Position numbers and translations under genes: made by a program. A stretch of DNA of 64,000 bases from Lepidodermella squamata (lineage: Eukaryota > Gastrotricha): assembly GCA_047495785.1 (NCBI GenBank), contig JBLDXI010000020.1, positions 2,728,001-2,792,000 on the forward strand. The letters are read 5' to 3'. The notes under the pieces were generated by a model. That model saw only the letters and a program-made list of their open reading frames with translations, was not told the origin of the DNA and did no database searches. Positions 10,639 through 22,691 of this stretch are shown here, in pieces (the first letter of the stretch is position 1; every line of letters starts with the position of its first letter).

Positions 10639-13600
10639 ATGGCCAGAAAGAAGCAGGAGGCACAACTGCAGGTTGAGTTGGATACACAGGAGCAATGGGA
10701 CGATATGCTTTCGAAAGAAGGCCTAATCGGTTGGAACTGTAACTACTAATCCCAACCAAGTAATTTACCTTCTGTTTCAATTAGTCGTCGATGTGTATCA
10801 AGAGTGGTGCGGACCGTGTACATCAATGGTTGCGAATTTAAGGAGATTAAGGAATGAGTTGGCTGGAGATGAATTGCTGAAATTCGCTGTGGTTAGTTTG
10901 GCTCTGGAGAGGCTGATATTCGAAAGAATAATGTTGTTAATCATTTTCCCAGGGCAAAGCTGATACCGTTGACGCCCTTGAAAAGTACCGGGGTAAATGC
11001 GAGCCATGCTTTCATCTATATGCGGTGAATTTCTATTCTAAATAATTAATGCTGAATTGAGTTTCAATGTTCTTCAAGGGTGGGCAGCTGGTCAACATTG
11101 TACGTGGAGCGAACTCGCCTTTGTTGATGCGGTTGATTGTTGACGAGTTAAATAAGGAAAAGAAAGTTCTTGCCGGCGAAGCAGAGAGAACTCATGTATG
11201 TGTTGAATCAATTGCTTTCAAATTCATTCATGCATTGTGTTGACTTTCAGTTCATTGATCCTGTTATCGCTGCTCAAGAAGCTGCTCGCCTTGCTGAGAA
11301 AGCAGATGAAGCTTTAGATAGCCAGGGTAAGCCATTTTTGAACAATTTCGGCTGATGAAAATGCGGTAATGTGCCAGAGTCTAAGCCAGCATCACATTCG
11401 GTGATGGAGGGTATATACATAATTGAATTATGCTATTTATTTTTATTCAAGTTATCACAAAAACACGTTATTTGCAAGGAGAGCTTAAGAAAGCTAATCC
11501 AAACTAAAATATTCAACACCATTTTATTATTTTCATAATTTTCTCACAAATTACTTGCCTGATGTATATAGAATACTTCAATCTCGAAAAGAGTAAGTTT
11601 TAATTGGGTAGCATTACGGCTATAGATTTTTATAAATCCGACACTCGGTTATAAGCCATAGTACACTTCCATTTATTTGCTATTTCTCTAGGGAGTATTA
11701 TTTGCTCTTTGACTCTATTTAATCATATTTCAGATTCGCAATTGAAGGAGGTTTCGATCGCTATAATCAAGCCGAACGTTTTCACCAGTGGAAAAGTCGC
11801 AGATGCAGTCCAGATGGTAACACTTTTGTTCCCAAAATTGGCATTGCCTAACTTTCAATAATGTAACTCAGATCAGCGACAGATTCGAAGTGCTGGCAAA
11901 ACAGGAATTCACGTTCAGCGAAGATTGGATCAAAGAGTTTTACGCTCATATTGAGAGTGAACCCATTTTCGAGGAGTTGATTGAATTCATGACATCTGGG
12001 CCATGTATGATCATGGTTTTAACCAACGCTTCGGGCGATAACGTGTGCCAAGAGTTTCGCGATTTTATCGGTCATAAAGACCCAAACATCGCCAAACAGG
12101 AAAACCCCGACAGTCTGCGTGCTCATTTCGGTAGCGATATGGTAAAGAACGGCATTCATGGCAGTGAACCAACGGAAGCTTCAAAGTATAATCAAAGATT
12201 TTAACATCTGAGTGAGGTCTATGATATTTTTCCGCAGGGAAACTGCTTTGGTCGTTGCCTTGATGCCTGACTTGGTCATTCCGAAACGACCGCCAAAGCC
12301 GCGCCTGATGCAGTTCGCAATCGTTGTGCCGCCTCCTGATCTGGAACATGCTGAGCTGATCAAGAACAGACTTGAAGGCCACGAGTTTCGCATTCTTCGT
12401 TCGGAAGAAATCGTCATGTCAGAGGAGATTTTCGAAAAAGTATTCGATCACATGAGGCGAGACGATATCGAAGAATACAGTAGAATGCACAAAATCTACG
12501 TCAACAAGTTTGTGAACTGAACATTTTACATTATTTACTCAAAATCATGTTTTACAGCGGCCCGAGTCACGTCTTTGTCGTTGAAAAGCTGGAAGGCATC
12601 CCTCAATGGATTGAAATGTTCGGCCCACATGACGTTGCGCAAGCTCATGCCACCGCACCGGATTCTCTCGTAGCTCACTTTTACCCTGCCGATGGCGAGA
12701 TCACGAAAAGTTCGATTCACTTCGCAATGCTGCCGAGCCACGGCCGCCAAGACGCGTCTTTGCTCCTTCGCCATCTCGATCAGGTTAAGCCTATTGCTAA
12801 ACCGGAATTCACCATCGCAGCTATCAAGCCTGATGCTCTTCTTCATCGAGGTAAAAAATCTCAAGCTTTGATTCAAGTTAATATAAATATTTCTCCATTA
12901 AGATGACATTTTGCAACGGATTCACGAAAGCGGTTTCCAAATTATCGATCGATTGGAGAGAAAATTAACGCCCGAATTGGTTATGCGTATGTACGTCAAT
13001 CACAAGGGCCAGGGCTATTTCTCGAAAGTTATGGACAACTTGACCAGTGGACCGACCATGTTTATGATTCTTTACCGAGAAGAAGCTATTCACGGCTGGA
13101 GAACTGTCATGGGTTTGCCTCCTTTTCATCTATTCTATTCATTGAAAATTATCTTTTTCTTTAGGCCCGAGCGACCCTGAAAAGGCCAAAGCCGAGGCTC
13201 CTGACAGCCTACGAGCCCTCGTTGGGCAAGATATCGTAAGAAACGCAGTTTTTGGCGCCGATAGCGCAGGTGAAGCTACTCATCTCTTGCGTCTAATCTG
13301 GGGCCAAAACGCCGAAGTAACTGAAGATGGCCGTTTGGAAAAGGCCACGCCCATCCCATCGCGACCTGGCAGCGGCGGCCAGGGCACTGCTACTCCGACT
13401 CCAGCTCAACCTGTGGCTCCGGCCGAGCCGGAACCAGCCGCGGCTGCGGAGCCACCAAAACCATCAGGTGAACTAGCTAAATCGCCTACTCCTGTCGAAA
13501 AAGCCCCGACTAACACTCAGAGTGAAAAGCACGTTAGTGATCTTAGCAGTAGTGATAAACCGCCTGCACCGCCCTCGAAAGAGCCAACGCCTATTCCGAC

Positions 13601-15990
13601 ACCGCCTGAGATCAAACCAGTCGCAACGCCTGTTGAGGTGAAAGAAAAAACTAACGCCTCAGAAGTGAAAATTGTGGCAACGCCAACTCCTCCCGAGCCT
13701 GTCAAAGAGAAAACAAAGGTCGAAGAGGCGAAACCACCTGCGAAATCTGAGCCAGCTCTTACTAACACCGTAGCCAAAAAACGTATTGAACTAACATAGC
13801 CTCCTTAAGTTCGCACTATAATTTCAATTAATTTGCTTAATCACCTATAATTTTTTTAGTTTTTTAATTATTTAACAATTTCTAATAATTTTTTGCAAAT
13901 TTCAGAGCCTGATATTCCTACAATTGTTGCCCACGAAAATTTCGACGCGAAAGCTGATAGCGAGGCCTTGTATCGCGCTATGCAGGGCGTTGGAGCCGAT
14001 GAGGATAAAATAACGTCGATAATGACGCGGCGGTCGTGGCAGCAGAGGGTTCAGATTGCGCACAAATTCAAGGAACTCTACAATTTGGACTTGATTGAGA
14101 CGTTCAAGGGCGAGGCGCATGGCAATTACGAAGATCTCGTTGTTGCGCTGTGCCGCGATCCAACCGCCCAGGCGGCTCATAACTTGAACCAGGCGATGAA
14201 AGGCCTTGGAACTGATGAGGATGGATTGATTGAAGTCATCTGCACCACGCCCTACCACGAACTGGAAGCTATCGAAAAGGAATACGAAAAATGTAAAAAA
14301 GAAATCAATTTAAAATTAGATGTGCACAACCTAAATTTAGGACTCGAGCACTAAATTTGAGGCTTCGGTTTCTTTTTTTTTAGATTTTTCACGCCTCTCC
14401 TATAGAATCTAAATTTTTTTTCGATTCGTTTGATTCCAAATATCGATTTTACAAAATCGGTGATTTTCCGATATTAGAAGTCAGCGAACAAACATTCGCT
14501 AGAAAGCAAAATTTAGTGCTGGAATCTCAATTTTGATGATGTTCCGTAGACCCTTTATTATTTACATTTTAAATTTCAAAATCGAAAATTAAAGGTCGCA
14601 AGAATCGTAAATTGGAAATCGCTAAAATTTAAAAATTTCAATTTCAAAGATTTTTAAATTTGCAAAAATCTGAATTAAAAAAAACTAATATTTCAATGAA
14701 ATTTTCAAAAATAATTATTCTCATTGTTTTCAGTGTTCGGGAAGACTTTGGTCGCAGCGGTTACGGACGATACGAGTGGCCCGTTCCGTGATGTCCTCAT
14801 TAAGCTTCTGAATCGCAAGGAGCTGTCGAATGCCGTCGATCCGGCCGCTGTGAAAAATGACGCCAAACACCTCCACGAGGAAATAGGCAAGGGAGCTAAA
14901 GAAGGCACAGCTGCTTTGACCAATTTGATGGCCGAACGATCTCATCCTCAACTTGCGGCCATCTTCGACGCTTACAAGCAAGATCATGGCAAAGATATTG
15001 AAGACGTTATCCACTCTTCATTTGAAGGGGACGTTAAGGACGCCTATCTCGCCGTTGGTAAGAAAATTTCAAAATTAGATTGCAATTTTATTATAAAAAT
15101 GTTTAATTCAGTTGGAACTGTTCGAAATGTTGCGGCATATTTTGCCAAGCGCCTGCGAGCGTCGACCGAGGGAATGGGAACGCGGGATAACCAGTTGATC
15201 CGCATTTTGGTCTCCCGATCTGAGATCGATTTGGAAAATATCAAGAAGGAGTACGAAAAGTTGTACAAAGTGCCGTTGTTGAAGCACGTTGCGGATGATA
15301 CAAGTGGTGACTACAAGCACGCGCTTGTCTCAATCATCACTGGAAACAATGCCAATCTCAAAGGTGAGGATACTTATATTCAAAAAAAATTGAAATTTTC
15401 AGAATTTGAATTTTTAAACGTTCAACTTTTAAATTCTAAAAATTAAAAAATTGAAGTTTATTTATTTCATGAATTAAAAAAATAAATGAAACCTAATTTT
15501 AATTGATTAATCGATAAAAAATTGAGAAAGTTCAAAAAGCTCTTAATCTATACCAATTTGGTGGAATTTTTCCCGAATTAATTTGGCATTAAATTATTTA
15601 ATGGTTTGAATCTGATCTAAATTGCCACCCTGGTTGGATAAAATACGAATAGGTCGTGTTGTTGATGTCCCTGCAAAGAGCCCATCACCACCCCCTAGCA
15701 CCAACTTGCCTCGGCCACCTTCTATCCCGGCCTCGCCCGTGCCGGAACCGACTTCACCTAGAAAGCCGCCGAGTCGCACTAATAGCAAGGCGAGTGTTAA
15801 AAGCGGCTCTGGGGCAACGCCGGCTGCGAAACCGGCTAGTAAGGAGCCGACTACGCACAGCCGACGCGCGTCAAACGCCTCGGTTAAAAGTCAGCAATCA
15901 GTCGGCGGTAGCACTAAAGCTGCCCCGGCGGCGGCGGCGGCCAAACCGCAACCGGATGACGATGAAGAGGCTAAAACCGTCGATGGTTAA
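10639..15990 (+). CDS. Thioredoxin-NDK(x3)-annexin fusion protein (NME8/TXNDC3-like plus annexin)
   Basis: Fifteen exons can be joined: 10639-10729, 10785-10891, 10953-11024, 11079-11195, 11251-11326, 11734-11816, 11872-12185, 12238-12507, 12558-12850, 12903-13112, 13165-13782, 13906-14292, 14734-15057, 15112-15363, 15653-15990. They total 3552 bases (1183 residues). Residues 1-129 are a thioredoxin domain with an intact WCGPC. Residues ~160-285 are NDK domain 1, with NGIHGSE keeping the catalytic His. A degenerate second NDK follows (~305-445), then NDK 3 (~458-592), where NAVFGAD replaces the His with Phe. Residues ~610-750 are a Pro/Lys/Glu-rich linker. Residues ~755-1065 hold four annexin repeats; repeats 1, 2 and 4 keep Ca-site loops (GVGADE, GLGTDE, GMGTRD), and repeat 3 does not. 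A Pro/Ser/Lys-rich tail follows. Family knowledge links NME8 to cilia and sperm tails and annexins to Ca-dependent membrane binding. The first annexin exon has no start codon, and a donor at 13783 joins it in frame. If that join is not used, the first part ends with TAG at 13799. Confidence 0.65.
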
Positions 15991-17294
15991 GGTAGACCGA
16001 AAAAAACAAGATGAATCATCACGCTGACTTCCCAGATTCGGTTTATCATTTTTCAATTTTCCGGAGTTTCATCAATTTTTCTATTGTTTCTTTTGCCCAC
16101 TGAGTTGCATTACGTTAAATACCTATTATTAGCTACGAAATAATTTTTGCATTTGCTTCACTGGTTGTTTAAAATGTCTCTTGACTCCAAATAATTATAT
16201 TTTTCTTTATTTTTTCAGCTTGAAGATTTCAATCGCAATGGAAATGGAGAGCGATGCCTGATGGATCAAAATCGAACGATTTATAATGCACAAATTATTA
16301 GTTTTGGAATGATATTAATATTTTTTTTCAATTCATGTTTTACTTCAAAAAGTACCGTTTCTGTGATACTAAAAATAATTGAGAAAAAAAACGAAAAAAA
16401 AGTATGAAAAAATGATAATTTTATAAAAATGTTGTGCGTATATTATTTATAGTTTTATTCAATTTTAAAAACCTGAATTATTGATCGCAAAAATAATGAT
16501 AAAAAAAATAAAACAAAAACAAATTTATCTGGTTTTGTTGTTCATTGTTATTGGGAACAATAGGCACGGTGTGATTCGGCGATAATGACTGGTACACCGG
16601 TTCGCACTGAAGTGGGCGGATTATTGTGGGCACCCACCCGTATTACGCCGCGCCTCGAGGCTGGTTCACGCGGTTAATCCACGCTGGGCGCTAAATAATG
16701 TTAACCAATAAGTAGTGCGCGCATTTAAGCTGTTTGTTTGCGACGAACACCGCCCGTTGCGCACGAAAAGACGGTGTTGACCCGGCTCAGGAACTCCAAT
16801 CCGTAAAAGCGACCTGTGAACTTTAACGCACAGACGAAAGCGCGCGCGCGATTACAAAACAAGTGACTTATTATCATTTTATTCATTTATTCCTTCTTTC
16901 TTTTGTTCTTGATATAAAATTCGATGAGAAAAATTTACACAACGCTATTATAATTCTGAACCATGAAACGAGAGACAAAAAATCAAGGTATTATATTGCA
17001 AATTCCGTCCTGTTGATGAAAAAAAGAGAGACATTCTACAGCAAAATTTTTTACATACAATATAATCATCTTATTGTACACAGGAAAAAATTGAGCAATT
17101 GATGGTGATATGCTTGATATAAGCTCAACAAAAAAATTTGGTCACGCAGTGTTGTTTATGGAATTTTTTTTCAGCAGGTGGACACACACACAAACAGTCA
17201 CGCAAAATAATCGAGACATGTAAACACACCCTGTGGATGAAATAAAAAACATAGAGATCGAAGTGATGAAAATTGAGGTGGATTTGCTATTTCG
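15991..17294. other. Tail-to-tail intergenic between the fusion gene and PLK4
   Basis: It holds the 3' flanks of two converging genes. Most is AT-rich, but about 16550-16860 is clearly richer in G and C than its surroundings and has no open frame. A CAG acceptor-like site near 16219 could mark a 3'UTR intron of the upstream gene. I recognise no RNA gene. Confidence 0.5.
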
Positions 17295-19990
17295 TTAACA
17301 CGTGTTGTCGTTGCTGTTGTTGCGTTCAAACCCGATTTCAGCCATTTTCTTGAGAAATTGGGTCATTTTCGCGCGAACGACTTCAGGCAGATGCGCGTGG
17401 CTTTCGTAGGTCTGCGAGACGCCGTTTTCATCCGTAACCTCCAGCGTCCGATCGCTGAAATATTGAACCCGGCAGCCGGTGAGGAATCTCACGACAAACA
17501 GGGTGCCGGAAGACTCGGGCTCCGCAGTCACCCAGCCGATGCCAGGGAAGAAATTCTCCTTGCCCATCGCGGTTGAATTCGGATCTCTAGACAGCGATTT
17601 CGCCCGCCTTAACAACGGATTTGTCCCGCCAGACTCAGACTGGGCGTCACTTCGACCCCGGCTTGATCTTACAACAACAGGCGACCCGGGTACTAACGAA
17701 TTTTTCTCTTCATGCACCTCGCTGTTAGTCGCCATTGAATTTGTTGATGAAATCATGTTCATAACAGACATAGCCCGGCTTCTTTTCGAACGATTCACCC
17801 CGGACGAGGATGAGCCGAGACGACGGCCGCTTTCCATAGGGAAAACGAGGTCTTCATCCAACCGGTCTCGAATCGCGCTTTCAACCAGCATTTTTTCGAG
17901 TTCAATCGCCGAATTCCTCACGGCCTGGGCGTCGCGGAATAACGGCCGCCGCGCCTCAGGTATCAACTCTTCAGAATCCTTCGAATCTCGCGGTTGAATC
18001 AACATCACCGCTTTTGCCGTGTCCTCTAAACGGATAGAACCGTCAGCCGTGAATCGAAAAGTGACGCCAACTCGTGGGAACTCAACAACGCAATCGGTTA
18101 AAGTTTCCATGAGGAAACATCGAACGTAATGGCCGTTTAGTAGCGTGTTAATGATGACTTTCGGCGTTGTTTGCCGGTGAAATTCAACGATATTCGCCGC
18201 AAATCTGTACATGCCGAACAAACTTCGCCGCATAGTGGCGTATGTACAAGACCTAGGCGCTTTGGCTAACGCATTTCGAGGGATGTCTTCGATTCTAGTC
18301 GCTCGATCTGCTAATAATGGGACCTGCTCGGGCCGGCTGATCTTCGCGATGGTGATTGTCTCGCCATCTGGAGAAATTTCAACAACCTCAGTGATATGAA
18401 GCCCGCCATCATCGACCTTCTCAACAACCACCGTTCCAGACTCCAAAATACTGAAAGTAGCGTTTTCTAACGGAGCTCGACACGGCTCTAGCCTCCTGGT
18501 ACACAACTTTGGCGGCCGGCTTGAGCTGGCGACTGATGACGAGGCATTTGTCTTACAGGGCGAGCTAGTCGTGCTTGGAGCTGGTCTTGAGCTGAAGCTT
18601 TGAGTTGATCGGAAAATGTTTTCCGAGCCTTGAGATCTATGCTGTTGTTGTTGTTGTTGCTGTTTTTCTTGCTGTTGACTTGAGCTTAGATATCTTCGGC
18701 TACTAGTAGGCGATGACTGAATTGAGGAAGCAACATCGCTCTCGGAAACTGGGGCTAGGCCTGGATACCGAGTGACTTTGGTATTTCGCGGTCGGTACGG
18801 TGAGCTGACTGAGGCTGGTTGAATGTTTATTAGTGGCGCGCGTAGAGGCGGTGGATTGCAGCCTGATGACGTTGTGGATGTTAACAAAGTCGAATTAGGC
18901 CGGCCTGAATCCGTCGAATCGTTCAAAATTCGTGAGGAATTTCCTTGATAGCCAGTTGATCGTAAAATAAAGGGATGAAGCCGAATTTCTAATAAAATAA
19001 TCAAAATAAATGTCATTCAATTCAAAGAAAATATTCATTACCATCTAATCGAAGCCTTTGATTAGGATTCTGGCGTAAAAGTTTATCAATAAGATCAGCA
19101 GCGTCATGAGGGACATTGCCCGGAAGATCGTAACTTCCCCTTCGAATACGATCAAAGGTCGTCGGAATTGAGTCAGAGTCAAAGGGACACCTGCCCACAA
19201 GGAAGCGATACAAAATGCAGCCCAAGCTCCAAACATCGCATTCTTGACCGTGCATATCGCGGCTAACAAATTCGGGCGCCATGTAATTCGGCGTTCCGAC
19301 CAAGGTATTATGAACGCCGCCAACACGGCAAGCTAAACCGAAATCGCCGATTTTCTAAATGAATCAACGAGTAGAAAAATGTTGCATTTGAAGGAACTCG
19401 ACTTACCAGATGCAGATCTTTGGTCACCATTATGTTATTTATTGACAGATCTCGGTGCATTATGCCTTTAACATGCAAATATTGCACGCCAGCAACAATT
19501 TGACTGAAGAAATCGCCGACTGAACAAAGCATCATATAAAAAGAGCTAATGATATTCGCAATCAAACAAACCTTCTTTCTCTGATAGATTCCTTCCCAGT
19601 TTCTTTAGATACGACGTCAAATCACCATTTTCGCAATACTCCAGAACGAAGTATATCTTATCAGAATCTTCGCCTCTATCGATAAACTATGGGAATAAAG
19701 CAGAATACTAAACATCTCCATCGGAAAAAATGTAACTCACTTTGACAATATTCGGATGAGAAAGTTCACTGTGAATCTTGTACTCATTAGTCACACGCAT
19801 CCGCATATCATCGGATGACAGTTTCTTCTTCTCGATCTACAACGAGAGAAATGCATTAACAAACCAATAGACAGAAGCATCAAATACATACCACTTTGAT
19901 CGCGACAGTCCGCCCAGATGAGTCAGTGGCACTGAAAACCTGGGCAAATCCGCCCTTCCCGATGGCCTGTCCCAATTGAAACTTAGGCAT
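17295..19990 (-). CDS. PLK4: Polo-like kinase 4 (centriole duplication kinase)
   Basis: Six exons read on the minus strand: 19990-19892, 19836-19741, 19686-19572, 19519-19407, 19354-19042, 18988-17295, total 2430 bases (809 residues). Residues 1-245 are a Ser/Thr kinase: IGKGGFAQV glycine loop, VAIKV lysine, HRDLSINN catalytic loop, DFGLA, and GTPNYMAPE. The C-terminal exon carries a Ser- and Gln-rich linker with a CAA/CAG run, a cryptic polo-box region (~409-600) and a final polo box (~725-800), the PLK4 architecture rather than that of PLK1-3. Known family role: phosphorylating STIL/Ana2-type partners to start procentriole assembly. The activation-loop Thr region is shortened (GGVHNTLVGTP). 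A divergent ZYG-1-like assignment is the alternative, but the kinase core is closer to canonical PLK4. Confidence 0.85.
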
Positions 19991-22691
19991 CGGGGCAGAT
20001 GTTGTTTGTCAACAGCAAATCGTTAGAATATTAGACGAGGATCCGCTTACTTTTTAAAAGAGCTAAGAGCAAAGAAAAGGTTGAATGACATAGCATACAT
20101 CATCGGCCAAGTTGAGTTGTTATCATTTGGGTATAAAATAGCAAAATATCGAATAGCGCAGCCGCAGTCGAGCGTCGGTAACAATAGTGTTGGTGGTAAC
20201 AAGAGTAGTAAGTTCTATCAAGTGAAGTACTCAACAGAAGAAAGAAGATGGTTAGCAACTGGTTGCAAGTTGTAGCTGAGTTGTAATGACAACCTTTGAA
20301 CCTTTGGAGATAAAGTCATTTGATGCAACGAATCTAGAAATTTATTATCAGCATTATGCCAGCCACAACATAGCGGCAACCGAGGGAATTATAAAGTAGC
20401 CAGCAATAGAATTTCCTAGCGGTAACAAGATTTGTTTCATGTTACAGCAAATCTGGATCAAGCAAAATGGGACATTAGGTTTGTCAGATCAGCTTTAAGA
20501 ATAAAGTCATGCCAAGATTTCATAACAGATTACGAACACCGCGAGATTAAAGGCTTTAGCCGCTCGCGTATAACCCTACTTCGGTATAACCCTAACCCTT
20601 CGCTTCTCCCAACTTTTCCAAATTTCCCGCGCGGCGGCTAATTTTTGAGATAATGTGTGCGTAAAATAAAAATCAAATTATATATTTTATTTTTGCTGAA
20701 CTGCACATTTTATGTAATTAATATACTCGCAAGGTAAAATGAAGAAGCGGTTAATTACTCTCATCAGCGAAAAGTTATAAGTTCCAAATAACTGTCTACG
20801 CGTTACGTTAGTCGCTGACGCCGTGACGCGCCTGTCGCCACCTGCTTCCTGCACATTTGTATCTGTTAGCTGATTCGTTGGGACATATTGCCGTTTATAG
20901 TGGGTGTTATGCCCAGGCGCTAGGCTTCTTCGAACGTTTTTTCTTCTCTCTCGACTCGAGAACTCTGCATCCTGCGACAATACCGGGATTTATTATTTTG
21001 TTGATTACACTTGGAGTTTACCTCGCAAAGTGTTATTTTAATTTACGCTGTCAACTCATTATAAAAGTTTTGGATTTTGGTCATTTACATTCGGTCTTCG
21101 GTTTTGCGTTGCGAGTTGAATCCTTCATCGTTCCACTATTCGATATTCGATAAGTCGTGATATGTCTTAGTGAGCGCTTTCCTTCCCGTCCCTGATTTGC
21201 TCCCATTGTGTGATTTTTGAGCGTTTCAGATAATATTTCATGCTTTTCAATTCTTAAAAAAAATCAGAATGTTCAAGTGATCACACTTTGTTTCTTTTTT
21301 CTCTAAGCTAGCCGATTGCCAAACTATAAGGATATTATCTATAAATCAGTGATCACCTGCAAGAGTGGTAATAAACGCGCACGCCGTTGGTTTTTTATAG
21401 ACAGGCAGAGTATTTAGGGTATAGGGTATTGAACTCGCAGCCCGTCTTCATCGTGCGGTGGGATTTGAGCTGACTCTGATCAACGGGGGAGTTCACCCGT
21501 CAGTGAATGCGAGGCTTGATAGCATAATTATCATACTAAACGGACATTTTTGCTGATCGAAATTGTGCGATAATTTTGTTGTCGGCCGTTTGACAAAAAG
21601 TTTCTGATCAAATCAAGAAAAGGCTTTCCATTATTTTTGCCAATTGCCAATATTTTTTCATTTACGCTGTCATATAAAAAAGAGGAATTGCGTATTAATT
21701 ATCAAGCGCCAGCCGCTGTTTTTCTCAAGAAATATGCATACATTTAATATGAAGCGTTTTTTTGGCGTGGGTCTCAGATATTTTTAGCGTTGGTGCGCAC
21801 ACGTTCGCTCATCTTAATTATTGCATTTTTTCTTTAGAATAGAAAAGTATGTTCAGAGTTATTTTAGCCCGGGCTTGCGTAACTTGGAAGTTGTCGAATT
21901 CGAACAACTTTGACCGGCTTTCGCCGTAATCTTGGGCCTGACATTGAATATTGAATATTAATTACCACCAAAATTTCCGTTTTTTCTTTCAAAAATTCAG
22001 GATTCAGGCTACTGAAATAAGGGCTTAAAAACGGGAATAAACTAAAAATGGATGCCATCAGTTCTGAAAAGAGACATCCGCTAACAATTTACTTGATTTA
22101 ACCATCCGGTTCTTGGAACGTCTATGATCAACGTTATTCTAAACTAATGTCACTCGATTATACTTCACATAAACCAGGCGAAAAAAGTGAAGAATTGAAA
22201 TATTAGAAATCAAAATACGCATCTTGAGGTTGTTAAAATCTTCATTTTATTCTTGGTACCAATCCGAATGTTGAACGGGCCGTGATATCAGGTCGTTAAT
22301 TTTTTTCCACAAGCTTTGCGTGTCGCCTTACACATCATGCTTCGAATCTCTTATGAGTTCGTTCGAATTTCTGATGTAATGAGTATTGATAATTTCCTTA
22401 AAATAATTGTTCCTAGCTCTACTTCGGTCACGTAAAGTAAAAAAGTGTCTATCCTTGATAGATTGATGCTCGTAGCCGATAGCTTCTTAATAAATTTCTC
22501 GAAGTTTTACTTCGGTAAGGAAAATCGGAAAGCGTTAATAATTAATACATAGTGTAATGCAATTACTCGTCTATTCAATCTTCCATGAACATGTCATTTA
22601 TATTTTCAACTATTTTCTATTTCAACACCATAGGGACTTGAAGTCAAAGAGTGTTCATGAAAGTAAACAAAGGATTACCTCCTCAAGAGCA
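19991..22691. other. Divergent intergenic region between PLK4 and ZnT5
   Basis: About 2.7 kb with no convincing gene. Open frames such as 20857-21153 (+) lack an ATG start or any known motif. A tandem pair resembling telomere sequence (TAACCCTAACCC) occurs near 20587. The 5' exon or exons of ZnT5 must lie somewhere near the right end but could not be placed. Confidence 0.5.

Noticed and set aside
18640-18680. Trinucleotide run suggesting a microsatellite
   Set aside because: It is the in-frame poly-Gln stretch of the PLK4 linker, so it is covered by that gene.
20580-20605. TAACCCTAACCC resembling telomeric repeats
   Set aside because: Only about two units; too short to be an interstitial telomere tract.
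20857-21153. 98-codon open frame with hydrophobic stretches upstream of ZnT5
   Set aside because: It has no ATG at its start, no flanking exons or homology I recognise, and odd composition; probably chance.
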